Below, piece by piece: positions 28,823 through 38,003 of a stretch of 64,000 nt of DNA. Source of the stretch: Pantanalinema sp. GBBB05 (GTDB lineage Bacteria > Cyanobacteriota > Cyanobacteriia > Leptolyngbyales > Leptolyngbyaceae); contig VRZD01000004.1 in assembly GCA_016743235.1 (NCBI GenBank), forward strand, positions 180,506-244,505, read 5' to 3'. The notes under the pieces are model-generated. The model saw only the letters and a program-made list of their open reading frames with translations. It was not told where the DNA came from and did not search any database. Positions within the stretch are counted from its first letter, which is position 1, and each line of letters opens with the position of its first letter. A program made the translations under genes and the position numbers.

Positions 28823-29477
28823 GGGCTTGGTTTTAGGCAGCAATAACGGTCATGCAGTCAAATGAGAAGGATTCAATAACGGACGGCTGAAGGTTCCAGT
28901 GGTTCTGTTATCTACTTATAGCCAATATTGATGGAATCGTTCAGTCTACTCAATGGTTCTGGAAGTTAATTGATTCACAAGGTATATCAGGACGCTCGGT
29001 GACACAGTGATCTGAGAGCGATGATTGGCTCCGTACAGCTGGGTCTAAACGTAAACATGGATCAACAGCATATAGCAATCCGATCGGGGTGATGAACGCT
29101 ACCTCCAGGCACAGCCTGTCATAATTTCTCACGAAATTCAAATTGGCAGGTGATCCAGGTACAGCCATATCAACCGAATGACTACTGGTATAAGGCTGAT
29201 ACAGATATAGAACCAATGCTCCTATAACTTATCAAAATTTCTATACTAGGCAATCAGGTGATTCTCAAGGTGGCTGTCAGCCTGGAAAGCTCTCTAGATC
29301 GCTGTGTAAGCTATCTCAGATGACTACTCCTCTCCTGGGATAGAGCTAGAGGGAGACGGTTGTAAAGGATAATTGCACGGTAAAATCCACTGTAGTGAAT
29401 GGCGAGAACTTCAAGCCTGATTTACGGGCAAGAGGTTTGGTCATAAATTTCGTAAATAGTCGATTCGGACAACCCTC
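28823..29477. other. Long divergent control region between topA and ndhB
   Basis: 655 bp with no convincing gene. An 88-codon minus-strand ORF (28950-29216) has no protein-like pattern. A possible ndhB promoter is TTGTAA near 29360 with TAAAAT about 15 bp on. The rest is unassigned. Confidence 0.4.
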
Positions 29478-31058
29478 ATGGATTTTGCCAGTCTCGCTGC
29501 CCAGCTTAACACTGGAACCATCCTGCCAGAGCTAATTGTCATTGCCACCATACTATTGGTCGTGATTGGCGATTTGATTGTGGGACGCACAGCTTCCGCT
29601 AGCTGGACTCCCTACTTCTCGATCGTGGGACTGTTAGCTGCCGTTGGTTCCCTCTACTACCAGTGGGATAGCAGTGATCCCATCTCGTTTCTGGGTAGCT
29701 TTAACAGTGATGCCCTGAGTCTTGTATTTCGGGGTGTAATTGCGCTGTCAGCTGCCGTCACTATCTTGATGTCAGTGCGGTATGTTGAACAGTCCGGTAC
29801 ATCGTTAGCCGAGTTTCTGACCATTCTACTTACGGCAACCTTAGGCGGAATGTTCCTGTCAGGAGCCAATGAGCTAGTGATGATTTTTGTCTCACTGGAG
29901 ACATTAAGTATTTCGTCTTACTTGCTAACGGGCTATACCAAGCGTGACCCACGATCGAATGAAGCGGCCCTAAAATATCTGCTGATTGGGGCATCTAGCT
30001 CAGCGATTTTCCTGTATGGGTCATCGCTGCTGTATGGTTTGTCTGGTGGCGCCACTAATCTGGGTGAGATCGCCAGCGGAATCGCTAGTGCTGGATTAGG
30101 TCAGTCGATCGGACTGATCATCGCCCTGGTATTTGTGATTGCCGGAATTGCCTTTAAGATCGCGGCAGTGCCATTCCACCAATGGACCCCGGATGTGTAT
30201 GAAGGCTCACCGACTCCGGTAGTGGCGTTTCTCTCGGTTGGTTCTAAAGCGGCGGGATTTGCCTTAGCAATCCGGTTGCTGGTGATGGCGTTTCCTCAAC
30301 TCACGGAAGAATGGCATTTTGTCATGACGGCGCTGGCATTCCTCAGCATGATTTTAGGGAATGTGGTGGCGCTGGCTCAAACCAGCATGAAGCGTCTACT
30401 AGCCTACTCGTCGATCGGTCAGGCTGGCTTTGTCATGATCGGCTTGGTGATTGGGACAGATGCTGGATACTCCAGTATGCTGTTCTACCTGATTGCTTAT
30501 CTGATGATGAACTTGGGCGCGTTTACCTGTGTGATTCTGTTCTCGTTGCGGACGGGAACTGATCAGATTAGTGAATATGCCGGGTTGTATCAGAAAGATC
30601 CCTTGCTAACCCTGGGCTTAAGTATTTGCCTGCTGTCTCTGGGTGGCATTCCGCCCATGGTTGGGTTCTTTGGTAAGCTCTACCTATTTTGGGCTGGCTG
30701 GCAAGCTGGAGCCTATGGTCTAGTATTGTTAGGTCTGGTCACCAGTGTGATCTCGATTTACTATTACATCCGCGTCGTCAAGGCGATGGTAGTCAAGGAA
30801 CCGCACGAAATGTCGGATGCGGTGAAAAACTACCCCGAAATTCGCTGGGATCTGCGGGGCATGCGATCGCTACAAGTGGGGTTAATCATTTCGGTGATTG
30901 CCACTTCGATCGCGGGAATTCTTTCAAATCCGTTGTTTACCCTGTCGAATAATGCGGTGGCAAAAACCCCTATGCTACAAGCAACCAAGGTAACTTTAGA
31001 ACAACCTGTGGCTCAAGATCAGATTGCGCCTCTCGCTGACTTAAGCTTGAAGCTGTAA
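29478..31058 (+). CDS. ndhB: NAD(P)H-quinone oxidoreductase subunit 2 (NDH-1 subunit NdhB)
   Basis: 526 residues with about 14 transmembrane helices. It is a core proton-pumping membrane subunit of the thylakoid NDH-1 complexes that drive cyclic electron flow, respiration and CO2 uptake. It has the conserved antiporter-like core [54 protein letters not shown] and [12 protein letters not shown]. Length is normal. It is a single-gene unit followed 18 bases later by a strong hairpin terminator. Confidence 0.97.
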   Translation: MDFASLAAQLNTGTILPELIVIATILLVVIGDLIVGRTASASWTPYFSIVGLLAAVGSLYYQWDSSDPISFLGSFNSDALSLVFRGVIALSAAVTILMSVRYVEQSGTSLAEFLTILLTATLGGMFLSGANELVMIFVSLETLSISSYLLTGYTKRDPRSNEAALKYLLIGASSSAIFLYGSSLLYGLSGGATNLGEIASGIASAGLGQSIGLIIALVFVIAGIAFKIAAVPFHQWTPDVYEGSPTPVVAFLSVGSKAAGFALAIRLLVMAFPQLTEEWHFVMTALAFLSMILGNVVALAQTSMKRLLAYSSIGQAGFVMIGLVIGTDAGYSSMLFYLIAYLMMNLGAFTCVILFSLRTGTDQISEYAGLYQKDPLLTLGLSICLLSLGGIPPMVGFFGKLYLFWAGWQAGAYGLVLLGLVTSVISIYYYIRVVKAMVVKEPHEMSDAVKNYPEIRWDLRGMRSLQVGLIISVIATSIAGILSNPLFTLSNNAVAKTPMLQATKVTLEQPVAQDQIAPLADLSLKL

Positions 31059-31076
31059 TCAAATTCTGAGAAATTC

Positions 31077-31120
31077 AAACGCGATCGCTGTTTCCTATTG
31101 AACGGCGATCGCGTTTGTTT
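31077..31120 (+). terminator. Rho-independent terminator of ndhB (built on HIP1)
   Basis: Perfect 12-bp stem AAACGCGATCGC (31077-31088) / GCGATCGCGTTT (31105-31116), then TGTTT. Both arms contain a HIP1 octamer. Confidence 0.8.
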
Positions 31121-31539
31121 AAGCACTAATTCACAGCAAGTAATTGCTCAGTTGAGCTTAACGGCTGCGTCGAGAAAATTACTCTATACAAGCAAAGGCT
31201 GTAGGATAGCTAATAAAACACTGCTTTAGTTAAGAAAAAGAGCTACCAGTTCAGTTAAATTTTGATCGAGATAGAGCTACTTCCGAAATATGCAATTATC
31301 AATGTTATCTATCAAGAATAGGTAATGATTTTGGATTTTTAGAGCAGAAATCCCAGGTGATCTGTAACAGTTATCAGCAGTTACTGGCAAGATATACACC
31401 CCAAAATAATTATTGTAAACTTTAGATAAAGCTTGAGTTAGTAATTAGTAAATCCTAAGCCTTTAGCTAGTTTGAAAGTTTAGAATATGCTCAGTTTCAT
31501 AACAGTAGTTCCATCGTTTCAACCTCCAAGGAGCCGAAA
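31121..31539. other. AT-rich upstream region of the Cys-pair peptide gene
   Basis: 419 bp with no other gene seen. It is notably AT-rich towards its 3' end, with TTGTAA near 31422 and several A/T tracts that may hold the promoter of the small secreted peptide. No clear operator palindrome. Confidence 0.4.
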
Positions 31540-31695
31540 ATGCAGACAATTTCTGTCCAGACGAAGAAAGTTGCCGGTTTACTTGTGACTGGTCTAGCTG
31601 TACTAAGTCTAACGGCTGGTGCAGCATGGGCACAGCAAGCTTGCTGCGGAGACAACGCCCCTTGCTGTGAGGAAAAAGCCCCTTGTTGCGACTAA
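31540..31695 (+). CDS. Small secreted Cys-pair peptide (51 residues), unknown family
   Basis: The ATG at 31540 has an ideal AAGGAG six bases upstream. Residues 1-31 are a textbook signal peptide: basic start (VQTKK), hydrophobic core VAGLLVTGLAVLSLTAGA and cleavage after AWA. The mature peptide is only about 20 residues, acidic, and holds three vicinal cysteine pairs at 35-36, 42-43 and 49-50 in a strict CC-x5-CC-x5-CC pattern, two of them as APCC. Six thiols in 20 residues suggest metal binding (copper, zinc, mercury or cobalt) or a disulfide knot in the periplasm. A hairpin terminator follows 76 bases after the stop. No family is recognised. Confidence 0.8.
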   Translation: MQTISVQTKKVAGLLVTGLAVLSLTAGAAWAQQACCGDNAPCCEEKAPCCD

Positions 31696-31771
31696 TGGAG
31701 GTTGCCTTAACAGGGATTTGGATAAGAGAGCTAACCCGCATCTCGTAAACTTGTAGAGCACAGTTGTTGTA

Positions 31772-31820
31772 TTGCCCTTTCGCATGTTTTGAAAACAGTG
31801 GAAGGGCAACTGTATTTCTA
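31772..31820 (+). terminator. Terminator of the Cys-pair peptide gene
   Basis: TTGCCCTT (31772-31779) pairs perfectly with AAGGGCAA (31802-31809). The stem continues inward through wobble pairs to GTTTT/AAAAC, and is followed by TGTATTTCT. A good intrinsic terminator, closing a one-gene transcript. Confidence 0.65.
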
Positions 31821-31907
31821 GGACAATCACAAGATCAACCAGATGAGTTGAATCGGGCTGGACTCTAGAGCGATACTGACAAAGCCGTTAGGAATCATGC
31901 AAGTATT

Positions 31908-33887
31908 TTGAGTCAGTCTGTTTTTCAAGCCTTTCAACCGATCTCCCTGTTCACCACTACGCCAACTGGCTTCCAGACTCTACAACGACTGGGAGCGATC
32001 GGCACACTTTGGTTACCAGAAGCGATCGCCACAAACCAGCCAGAAATTCTGCCCGATCAAACGATTCAGGTTTATACCGATCCGCTGAAAACCCAAATTG
32101 CTAACCTGTGGTCATCGCATCAGGCATTGATTTTCTGTTTATCCACTGGGGCAGTTGTTCGCTTAATCGCGCCCTTGTTGCAAGATAAAGCTACCGATCC
32201 CGCCGTGATTGTGATTGATGAAGCGGGCAAATTTGTCATCAGTTTATCCGGCGGGCATCAAGCTGGCGGCGATCGCTTGACGCAAGTAATCGCTCGGCAA
32301 CTCGGAGCCACTCCGGTACTGACAGGGGCGGCAAATCATTTCAATTTACCTGGCATTGATATTCTGGGAGAGCCATTTGGTTGGGTCAAAGGCAGTGGTG
32401 ATTGGACAGGAGTGAGTGCCGCGATCGCTCGTCAGCTTCCCCTAGAAGTGATTCAGGAAGCCGGATCAACACTCTGGCAAAGCCATTTACCCGCCGATCA
32501 TCCGTTTCAGTTTGACTTCCCAGAACACATGGCGACTGTGCAGGAAACCCGCCCCACTCCCGCCGCCCGAATCTGGATTTCACCCATACAACGCCAATTT
32601 GCGCCGGACTCCAATTTCCCCAAAGTCCAATGGCATCCCAGAGTCTTATGGGTCGGGATCGGTTGCGAACGGGGAACCCCAAAAACCGTGATTGAACAAG
32701 CCATTCAGCAGGTGTTTCAAGCCCATCATCTAGCCGAAGCCGCGATCGCTGGCATTGCCACCATTGACCTGAAAGCCGATGAAGTTGGATTAGTCGAATT
32801 CTGCCAGGAGCGTCAGTTGCCGCTACGCTGCTTTGCGGCTGATACCTTAGCGACTATTCCTGTTCCCCATCCCTCCAGCGTAGTCGAAGCGGAAGTCGGA
32901 ACTCCCAGTGTGGCGGAAGCAGCCGCGATCGTTGCTAGTTGGGGAGTTGGGGGAGATAGGGAAGATAAGGGAGATAGGGGAGATAGGGGAGATTCCTCGT
33001 CTTCCTCATCCTCCTCACCTTCCTCATCCTCCCCATCCCTCCGCGTCACCAAGCAAATCTTCCGCCTAGAGGGACAACCGGGAGCCGTCACGATCGCGAT
33101 CGCCCAGGCAGAACAGGAATACACCGGAAGGATTGGCAAACTCTGGTTGGTGGGAACGGGACCGGGAGAGTTAGCCCAAATTACCCCAGCCGCTCAAACG
33201 GCGATCGCTCAAGCCGATGTCGTGATTGGCTACTCTCTCTATATTGATCTGATTCGATCGCTGTGCCGTCCGGGTCAACTGATTGAAGCATTGCCAATTA
33301 CTCAAGAGCGGCAGCGGGCAGAACGGGCGATCGAGTTGGCGCAGTGGGGGCTAACTGTGGCAGTTGTTTCTTCCGGGGATTGCGGGATTTACGGGATGGC
33401 AGGCTTAGTGCTGGAACAACTGCGGGCGCAGAGCTGGGATGGTCAAGTCCCCGAGGTGCAAGTATTTCCTGGGATTACGGCGCTACAAGCAGCAGCCTCT
33501 CGTGTCGGTGCGCCGTTAATGCACGACTTTTGTGCCATTAGTTTGAGTAATTTGCTCACTCCCTGGGAGGTGATTGAAAAGCGATTGCAAGCAGTGGCTC
33601 AGGCGGATTTTGTCGTGGCACTGTATAACCCGAAATCCCAGACTCGAACCGAACAGATTGCGATCGCTCAACGCATCTTTTTACACCATCGTGATCCGCA
33701 GACTCCAGTGGCACTGGTACGTTCCGCCTATCGTCCGACTGAGCAGATTACCCTGACAACACTAGGAGACTTGCTTAACCAGTCGATCGATATGCTGACG
33801 ACAGTACTAATTGGTAATCAAAGCACCCGCCGTCATGCCGATTGGCTGATTACCCCTCGGGGTTACTTGGGATTTGACCCAGAGTAA
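31908..33887 (+). CDS. cobJ: CbiG-CobJ fusion: cobalamin biosynthesis protein and precorrin-3B C17-methyltransferase
   Basis: 659 residues. The N-terminal ~335 are CbiG (opening of the ring-A lactone with loss of acetaldehyde in anaerobic B12 synthesis): LIFCLSTGAVVRLIAPLL, ISGGHQAGGDRLTQ-like motif, and VGIGCERGTPKTVIEQAI. Residues ~412-655 are CobJ/CbiH (SAM-dependent ring contraction): LWLVGTGPGELAQITPAA, VSSGDCGIYGMAGLV, PGITALQAAASRVGAPL. Between them, residues ~344-379 are a Gly-Asp-Arg then poly-Ser linker encoded by a purine/pyrimidine repeat. The only usable start is TTG at 31908. A CbiG-CobJ fusion is known in cyanobacteria; the linker is unusual. Confidence 0.93.
   Translation: MSQSVFQAFQPISLFTTTPTGFQTLQRLGAIGTLWLPEAIATNQPEILPDQTIQVYTDPLKTQIANLWSSHQALIFCLSTGAVVRLIAPLLQDKATDPAVIVIDEAGKFVISLSGGHQAGGDRLTQVIARQLGATPVLTGAANHFNLPGIDILGEPFGWVKGSGDWTGVSAAIARQLPLEVIQEAGSTLWQSHLPADHPFQFDFPEHMATVQETRPTPAARIWISPIQRQFAPDSNFPKVQWHPRVLWVGIGCERGTPKTVIEQAIQQVFQAHHLAEAAIAGIATIDLKADEVGLVEFCQERQLPLRCFAADTLATIPVPHPSSVVEAEVGTPSVAEAAAIVASWGVGGDREDKGDRGDRGDSSSSSSSSPSSSSPSLRVTKQIFRLEGQPGAVTIAIAQAEQEYTGRIGKLWLVGTGPGELAQITPAAQTAIAQADVVIGYSLYIDLIRSLCRPGQLIEALPITQERQRAERAIELAQWGLTVAVVSSGDCGIYGMAGLVLEQLRAQSWDGQVPEVQVFPGITALQAAASRVGAPLMHDFCAISLSNLLTPWEVIEKRLQAVAQADFVVALYNPKSQTRTEQIAIAQRIFLHHRDPQTPVALVRSAYRPTEQITLTTLGDLLNQSIDMLTTVLIGNQSTRRHADWLITPRGYLGFDPE
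32940..33045 (+). repeat. Purine-rich then pyrimidine-rich repeat inside the cobJ fusion
   Basis: About 50 bp of GGGAGATA-type tandem units (32942-32991) is followed directly by about 50 bp of TCCTCATCCTCC-type units (32992-33041), roughly the reverse complement. The two halves form an imperfect inverted repeat around a short centre. It keeps the reading frame and encodes the charged then poly-Ser linker between two enzyme domains. Short tandem GA-rich repeats of this kind are common between cyanobacterial genes but are unexpected in a coding region. Confidence 0.75.
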
Positions 33888-33937
33888 ACACTTGCTTTTA
33901 CACTGAGAAAGGTTAGGTATCTCAGAATTAAACACTC

Positions 33938-34507
33938 ATGATGGCTGTATTCCGGTTTATGCGATCGCGATTCCTAGCATTGACATCTACATTACTAACA
34001 ATGGCTGTCATGCTACTGGTAAATTTCACTCACGTTTTGCCTGCACAAGCGGCGGCCAGTGCAGCAGCAGTTGGGAGAACATTTTCCCAGCAATACAGTC
34101 CCCCTAAGGCATATGACAGTGCAGAATTGACCGGAGAAGATTTTTCGGGACAGGAATTGCGGACAGCAGAGTTTGCCAATGCCAATTTGAATGGGGCAAA
34201 TTTCACGAAAGCGAATCTGGAAGGGGCGGTGTTCAGCGCTTCGGCGATCGCGGATGCCACGTTTCATCAAGCCAACTTGAATCAAGCCATGATGGATACG
34301 ATTCGGCTGATGCGGGTCGATTTAAGTGATGCCATCCTCACGAATGCCATGCTGCTACGGACGGAATTCCGGGATGTCAATATTGCCGGAGCAGACTTCA
34401 CGGATGCCATTCTGGACAAATATCAACTGAAGCAACTCTGTGCGATCGCCAATGGTACAAATTCTGTGACTGGCGTAGACACACGGGAATCCTTGGGATG
34501 TCGGTAG
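33938..34507 (+). CDS. Exported (thylakoid-lumen type) pentapeptide-repeat protein
   Basis: 189 residues. A signal peptide (FLALTSTLLTMAVMLLVNFT, cleavage near AQA) is followed by about 18 pentapeptide repeats A(N/D)LXX at ~65-160 (AEFANANLNGANFTKANLEG). It resembles the lumenal pentapeptide proteins TL15/TL17 of plants and their cyanobacterial relatives; the role of these is not settled. Two Cys at the end (LCAIANG and LGCR) may form a C-terminal disulfide cap, as known for lumenal members. The purK start lies nine bases beyond the stop. Confidence 0.82.
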   Translation: MMAVFRFMRSRFLALTSTLLTMAVMLLVNFTHVLPAQAAASAAAVGRTFSQQYSPPKAYDSAELTGEDFSGQELRTAEFANANLNGANFTKANLEGAVFSASAIADATFHQANLNQAMMDTIRLMRVDLSDAILTNAMLLRTEFRDVNIAGADFTDAILDKYQLKQLCAIANGTNSVTGVDTRESLGCR

Positions 34508-34516
34508 GGAATAGTT

Positions 34517-35662
34517 ATGGTGCAACGAGTTGGGGTAATCGGTGGCGGACAATTGGCGTGGATGATGGCAGGAGCCGCTACAAAGTTGGGCGTGGAATTA
34601 GTCGTGCAAACTCCGGCAACCTCTGATCCAGCGGTGGCGATCGCGGCTGATACGGTACTGGCTCCAGTGGCAGATGCGGCGGCTACCGCCCAACTCGCGG
34701 CGCAAACTGAGGTAATTACCTTTGAAAATGAGTTTGTTGATTTGGTGGCTTTGTCGGCTTTAGCCGATCGCGGCGTTTGCTTTCGTCCCCAGTTGTCTGT
34801 CTTGCAACCGTTGTTAGATAAGTATGATCAACGGTCTTACTTACGGAATTTGGGCTTGCCGACTCCCCGGTTTTGGGCACTCGATCTCTCAGGTGGAGGA
34901 GATGGGAGAGATGAGGATGTGTCTTGGTCGTTTCCGATCGTCCTGAAGACACGGCGGCATGGCTATGACGGTCAGGGGACGTTTATTCTCAGGAGTGAGG
35001 CGGAGTTCCAGGCAACGTTAGAGCGACTCCCCAATGTACCCCTGTTAGTGGAGGAATTTGTCCCGTTTGAGCGTGAATTAGCCGCGATCGCTGCGAGATC
35101 GGTCAATGGTGAAATTGCCCTATACCCGATCGTCGAAACCCAACAGGAACAGCAGGTTTGTCGGCGGGTGTTTGCTCCAGCGGCAGTGTCGCCAGCGGTG
35201 GTCATGCAAATTGAGGCGATCGTCCGAACCCTGCTTACGAGTCTGGATGCAGTGGGGATTTTTGGGATTGAGCTATTTCTCACTCCGGATGACAAAGTGT
35301 TGGTGAATGAAATTGCGCCGCGTACCCATAATTCTGGGCACTTCACCTTAGATGCCTGTGACACCTCTCAGTTTGAACAACATTTACGAGCCGTCTGTGG
35401 CTTGCCGTTGGGTGATCCAGTCATGCGATCGCCTGCCGCTGTCATGGTGAATTTGTTGGGCTATGAGCAATCTCAAAGTGATTATTTAAGTAAACGCCAA
35501 CAGTTAGCCGCCCTGCCAGGATCACAGGTGCACTGGTATGGCAAAACGGAATCCCGACCGGGACGCAAATTAGGTCATGTCACGGTTTTATTACCTGATA
35601 CCGATCGCCAGCTAGCCGAACAGATGGCAACGACGATCGAATCAATTTGGTACATGCCCTAA
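34517..35662 (+). CDS. purK: N5-carboxyaminoimidazole ribonucleotide synthase
   Basis: 381 residues, ATP-grasp enzyme of purine synthesis: AIR + bicarbonate + ATP gives N5-CAIR. It has the N-terminal Rossmann motif RVGVIGGGQLAWMM, the grasp segment FPIVLKTRRHGYDGQGTF, and FGIELFLTPDDKVLVNEIAPRTHNSGHFT. Residues ~126-137 (SGGGDGRDEDVSW) look like an extra Gly/Asp-rich loop encoded by a GA-rich stretch at 34892-34919. A TAGGGA site precedes the ATG. It is flanked at close spacing by the pentapeptide gene and a small membrane protein gene. Confidence 0.95.
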   Translation: MVQRVGVIGGGQLAWMMAGAATKLGVELVVQTPATSDPAVAIAADTVLAPVADAAATAQLAAQTEVITFENEFVDLVALSALADRGVCFRPQLSVLQPLLDKYDQRSYLRNLGLPTPRFWALDLSGGGDGRDEDVSWSFPIVLKTRRHGYDGQGTFILRSEAEFQATLERLPNVPLLVEEFVPFERELAAIAARSVNGEIALYPIVETQQEQQVCRRVFAPAAVSPAVVMQIEAIVRTLLTSLDAVGIFGIELFLTPDDKVLVNEIAPRTHNSGHFTLDACDTSQFEQHLRAVCGLPLGDPVMRSPAAVMVNLLGYEQSQSDYLSKRQQLAALPGSQVHWYGKTESRPGRKLGHVTVLLPDTDRQLAEQMATTIESIWYMP

Positions 35663-35667
35663 CCTAA

Positions 35668-36078
35668 ATGCCATTTCTCAGTCAGCCCAGACGGTCTTGG
35701 TTGCTTCTGCTCACCAGCTTTCTCTGGGCATTCTTGACTGGAGCATTTTTGACACTACCAAGCTTGCAGGGGTTACAGTGGATTGCCTTTGTCGTAGCGA
35801 TCGCGTTTTGTGCGGCAGTCAGCTATCTGGGACGTGCTGCTCTTTGGCTGGGTATGGGTTTCACGCTGTGGGTTTGCTACCAAATTGTCAGGTTAGGCGA
35901 ACCCGCGATCGTCATCTATATGATTGGTTCCACATTAGGACTGAACTTTGTTCTGTTCAGTGCGACTGCCCAGCAACGACTGAAAACTCACAGTCCAGCT
36001 AAAACTTTTTTCCAATTAACCATAACTTCTTGGAGCGCTTTAGGGTTGGGTTGGCTAGCCGGAACCCTGGGAGGCTGA
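35668..36078 (+). CDS. Small integral membrane protein, unknown
   Basis: 136 residues with four or five predicted helices (SWLLLLTSFLWAFLTGAFLT, LQWIAFVVAIAFCAAVSYL, LWLGMGFTLWVCYQIV, IVIYMIGSTLGLNFVLF). I recognise no family. It starts five bases after the purK stop, so it is probably cotranscribed and translationally coupled. No catalytic motif is visible. Confidence 0.75.
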   Translation: MPFLSQPRRSWLLLLTSFLWAFLTGAFLTLPSLQGLQWIAFVVAIAFCAAVSYLGRAALWLGMGFTLWVCYQIVRLGEPAIVIYMIGSTLGLNFVLFSATAQQRLKTHSPAKTFFQLTITSWSALGLGWLAGTLGG

Positions 36079-36122
36079 TTTCATCAGGGTTTTGCAAATC
36101 CCGACTAAATCTATCGGGTATG

Positions 36123-36153
36123 TTTGACGGGCTTTTGTGCCTCGTGTTACTAT
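36123..36153 (+). promoter_or_regulatory. Possible thrC promoter
   Basis: TTGACG (36123-36128) and TACTAT (36148-36153), 19 bp apart, about 58 bp before the thrC start. A fair match to sigma-70-type elements; untested. Confidence 0.4.
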
Positions 36154-36210
36154 CGGGCGCATTGGTAGAAAAACCACTCTAATCCAGCTTCTTCAGAGAG
36201 AACCCGACCC

Positions 36211-37518
36211 ATGACTCAGGCAACCCAACTTCCAACGCAGCAGTCCACCACGGCGACCTTCCGGGCGCTGAAGTGTAAAGAATGTGGTGAAGAGTATGAA
36301 CTGAAGGCGATTCACGTCTGTGAACTTTGCTTTGGACCGTTAGAGGTTGCCTATGATTATGATGCGTTGCGGCGGCAGGTAACTCGCGAAAGTATTCAAG
36401 CCGGACCGCGCTCGATCTGGCGCTATCGTCCGTTTCTCCCCGTGGCAACTGATACCCCGATCGATGTGGGAACGGGTCTGACTCCCTTAGTCCAAGCTAA
36501 GCGGTTGGCGCGTCGTCTGGGTCTGAACAAGCTATATATCAAAAACGATGCGGTTAACATGCCCACCCTCAGCTTCAAGGATCGGGTGGTATCGGTCGCC
36601 TTGACTCGCGCCCGTGAGTTAGGCTTCTCGACGGTGTCCTGCGCTAGCACTGGCAACTTGGCGAACTCCACTGCCGCGATCGCGGCTCATGCCGGATTAG
36701 ATTGCTGTGTCTTTATTCCGGCTGACCTGGAAGCGGGCAAAGTCATGGGGACATTGATCTACAGTCCTACTGTGATGGCCGTGCAGGGGAATTATGACCA
36801 GGTGAATCGCCTCTGTTCGGAAGTGGCAAACACCCACGGTTGGGGCTTCGTCAATATCAACCTGCGTCCCTACTACTCCGAAGGCTCGAAGACTTTAGGG
36901 TACGAAGTGGCAGAACAACTCGGCTGGCAGTTACCCGATCACATTGTGGCTCCCCTGGCTTCTGGCTCCCTGTTCACCAAGATCTACAAAGGTTTCCGCG
37001 AGTTTGTTGATGTCGGCTTAGTCGAAGACAAGCATGTGCGCTTCAGTGGGGCTCAGGCAGACGGGTGTTCGCCGATCGCCCAAGCTTACCGCGAAGGTCG
37101 GGACTTCATCTCCCCTGTTAAGCCGAATACGATCGCCAAATCGATCGCGATCGGGAATCCAGCGGATGGTGTGTACGCCGTCGATATTGCTCGAAAGACC
37201 AACGGCAATATTGAATCAGTCACGGATGCCGAGATTGTCGAAGGGATCAAGCTTTTAGCCGAAACCGAGGGGATCTTCACGGAAACGGCTGGTGGTACGA
37301 CCGTAGCGGTGCTGAAGAAACTGGTGGAAGCAGGCAAAATTGACCCAGATGAAACAACCGTCGTTTACATCACAGGGAATGGTTTAAAGACTCAAGAAGC
37401 GGTACAGGGATATGTTGGCGAACCCCTGACGATTGAGCCAAAATTGGATAGCTTTGAGCGAGCTTTGGAACGCTCCCATACCCTCGATCGCCTGGAATGG
37501 CAACAGGTATTGGTTTAA
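36211..37518 (+). CDS. thrC: Threonine synthase
   Basis: 435 residues. A PLP enzyme that converts O-phosphohomoserine to threonine. The N-terminal zinc-ribbon-like segment (CKECGEEYEL and CELCFGPLE) is typical of the cyanobacterial and archaeal class. The PLP lysine lies in MPTLSFKDRVVSVAL, the phosphate cup in SCASTGNLANSTAA, and the C-terminal VYITGNGLKTQEA is diagnostic. A gene for a MoaD/ThiS-type sulfur carrier follows 120 bases downstream. Confidence 0.95.
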   Translation: MTQATQLPTQQSTTATFRALKCKECGEEYELKAIHVCELCFGPLEVAYDYDALRRQVTRESIQAGPRSIWRYRPFLPVATDTPIDVGTGLTPLVQAKRLARRLGLNKLYIKNDAVNMPTLSFKDRVVSVALTRARELGFSTVSCASTGNLANSTAAIAAHAGLDCCVFIPADLEAGKVMGTLIYSPTVMAVQGNYDQVNRLCSEVANTHGWGFVNINLRPYYSEGSKTLGYEVAEQLGWQLPDHIVAPLASGSLFTKIYKGFREFVDVGLVEDKHVRFSGAQADGCSPIAQAYREGRDFISPVKPNTIAKSIAIGNPADGVYAVDIARKTNGNIESVTDAEIVEGIKLLAETEGIFTETAGGTTVAVLKKLVEAGKIDPDETTVVYITGNGLKTQEAVQGYVGEPLTIEPKLDSFERALERSHTLDRLEWQQVLV

Positions 37519-37638
37519 GTCGGGTTTCTGGCGGGGTGATTGAGGATTTGGGCAACGCGAGTCGTGAGCACGAATGCCAATCACCATCTGCTAGCCGTCA
37601 CGATTGTCCTTAACTTCACTATTTACTAACTACGCTCT

Positions 37639-37914
37639 ATGTCCGTCAAAGTTCTAATTCCAACCCCTCTGCAAAAACTGACCAACAATCAAGCCACGGT
37701 TGAGTGTAATGGTAGTTCGATCGCTGAACTGCTAGATGCGCTGGAACAAAGCTGTCCGGGAATTAAAGCCCGATTGTGTGACGATAAGGGCGAACTCCGT
37801 CGCTTCGTCAACTTCTATGTCAATAGCGAAGATATTCGCTTTTTAGAAGGCATCAAAACGCCTCTGAAAGAAGGGGATGAAGTTAGCATCATTCCGGCGA
37901 TCGCGGGTGGCTAA
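37639..37914 (+). CDS. MoaD/ThiS-family sulfur carrier protein (CysO-like)
   Basis: 91 residues with a beta-grasp ubiquitin-like fold ([14 protein letters not shown], then [20 protein letters not shown]) and the essential C-terminal Gly-Gly. Carriers of this kind are adenylated and thiocarboxylated at the last Gly and donate sulfur for cysteine, molybdopterin or thiamine. In cyanobacteria a MoaD-like gene often follows thrC. In Mycobacterium the related CysO feeds the PLP enzyme CysM, so a link to PLP-dependent amino-acid synthesis is plausible. No E1 gene lies in the window. A strong bidirectional terminator follows. Confidence 0.88.
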   Translation: MSVKVLIPTPLQKLTNNQATVECNGSSIAELLDALEQSCPGIKARLCDDKGELRRFVNFYVNSEDIRFLEGIKTPLKEGDEVSIIPAIAGG

Positions 37915-37936
37915 AACCGGTTGACTGCCGATGCAT

Positions 37937-37977
37937 AAAAATCCCCCAAGGTGATTCAGTTCCTTTGGGGGATTTTG
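37937..37977. terminator. Bidirectional terminator between the sulfur-carrier and haloperoxidase genes
   Basis: AAAATCCCCCAAGG pairs with CCTTTGGGGGATTTT, so either strand ends in T-rich sequence. It separates the plus-strand carrier gene (ends 37914) from the minus-strand haloperoxidase gene (ends 38004). Confidence 0.85.
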
Positions 37978-38003
37978 ACTGGGAGATGAGTTAACTAACT
38001 GAA

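Noticed and set aside
28950..29216. 88-codon ORF between topA and ndhB
   Set aside because: No Shine-Dalgarno or motif seen; more likely control DNA.
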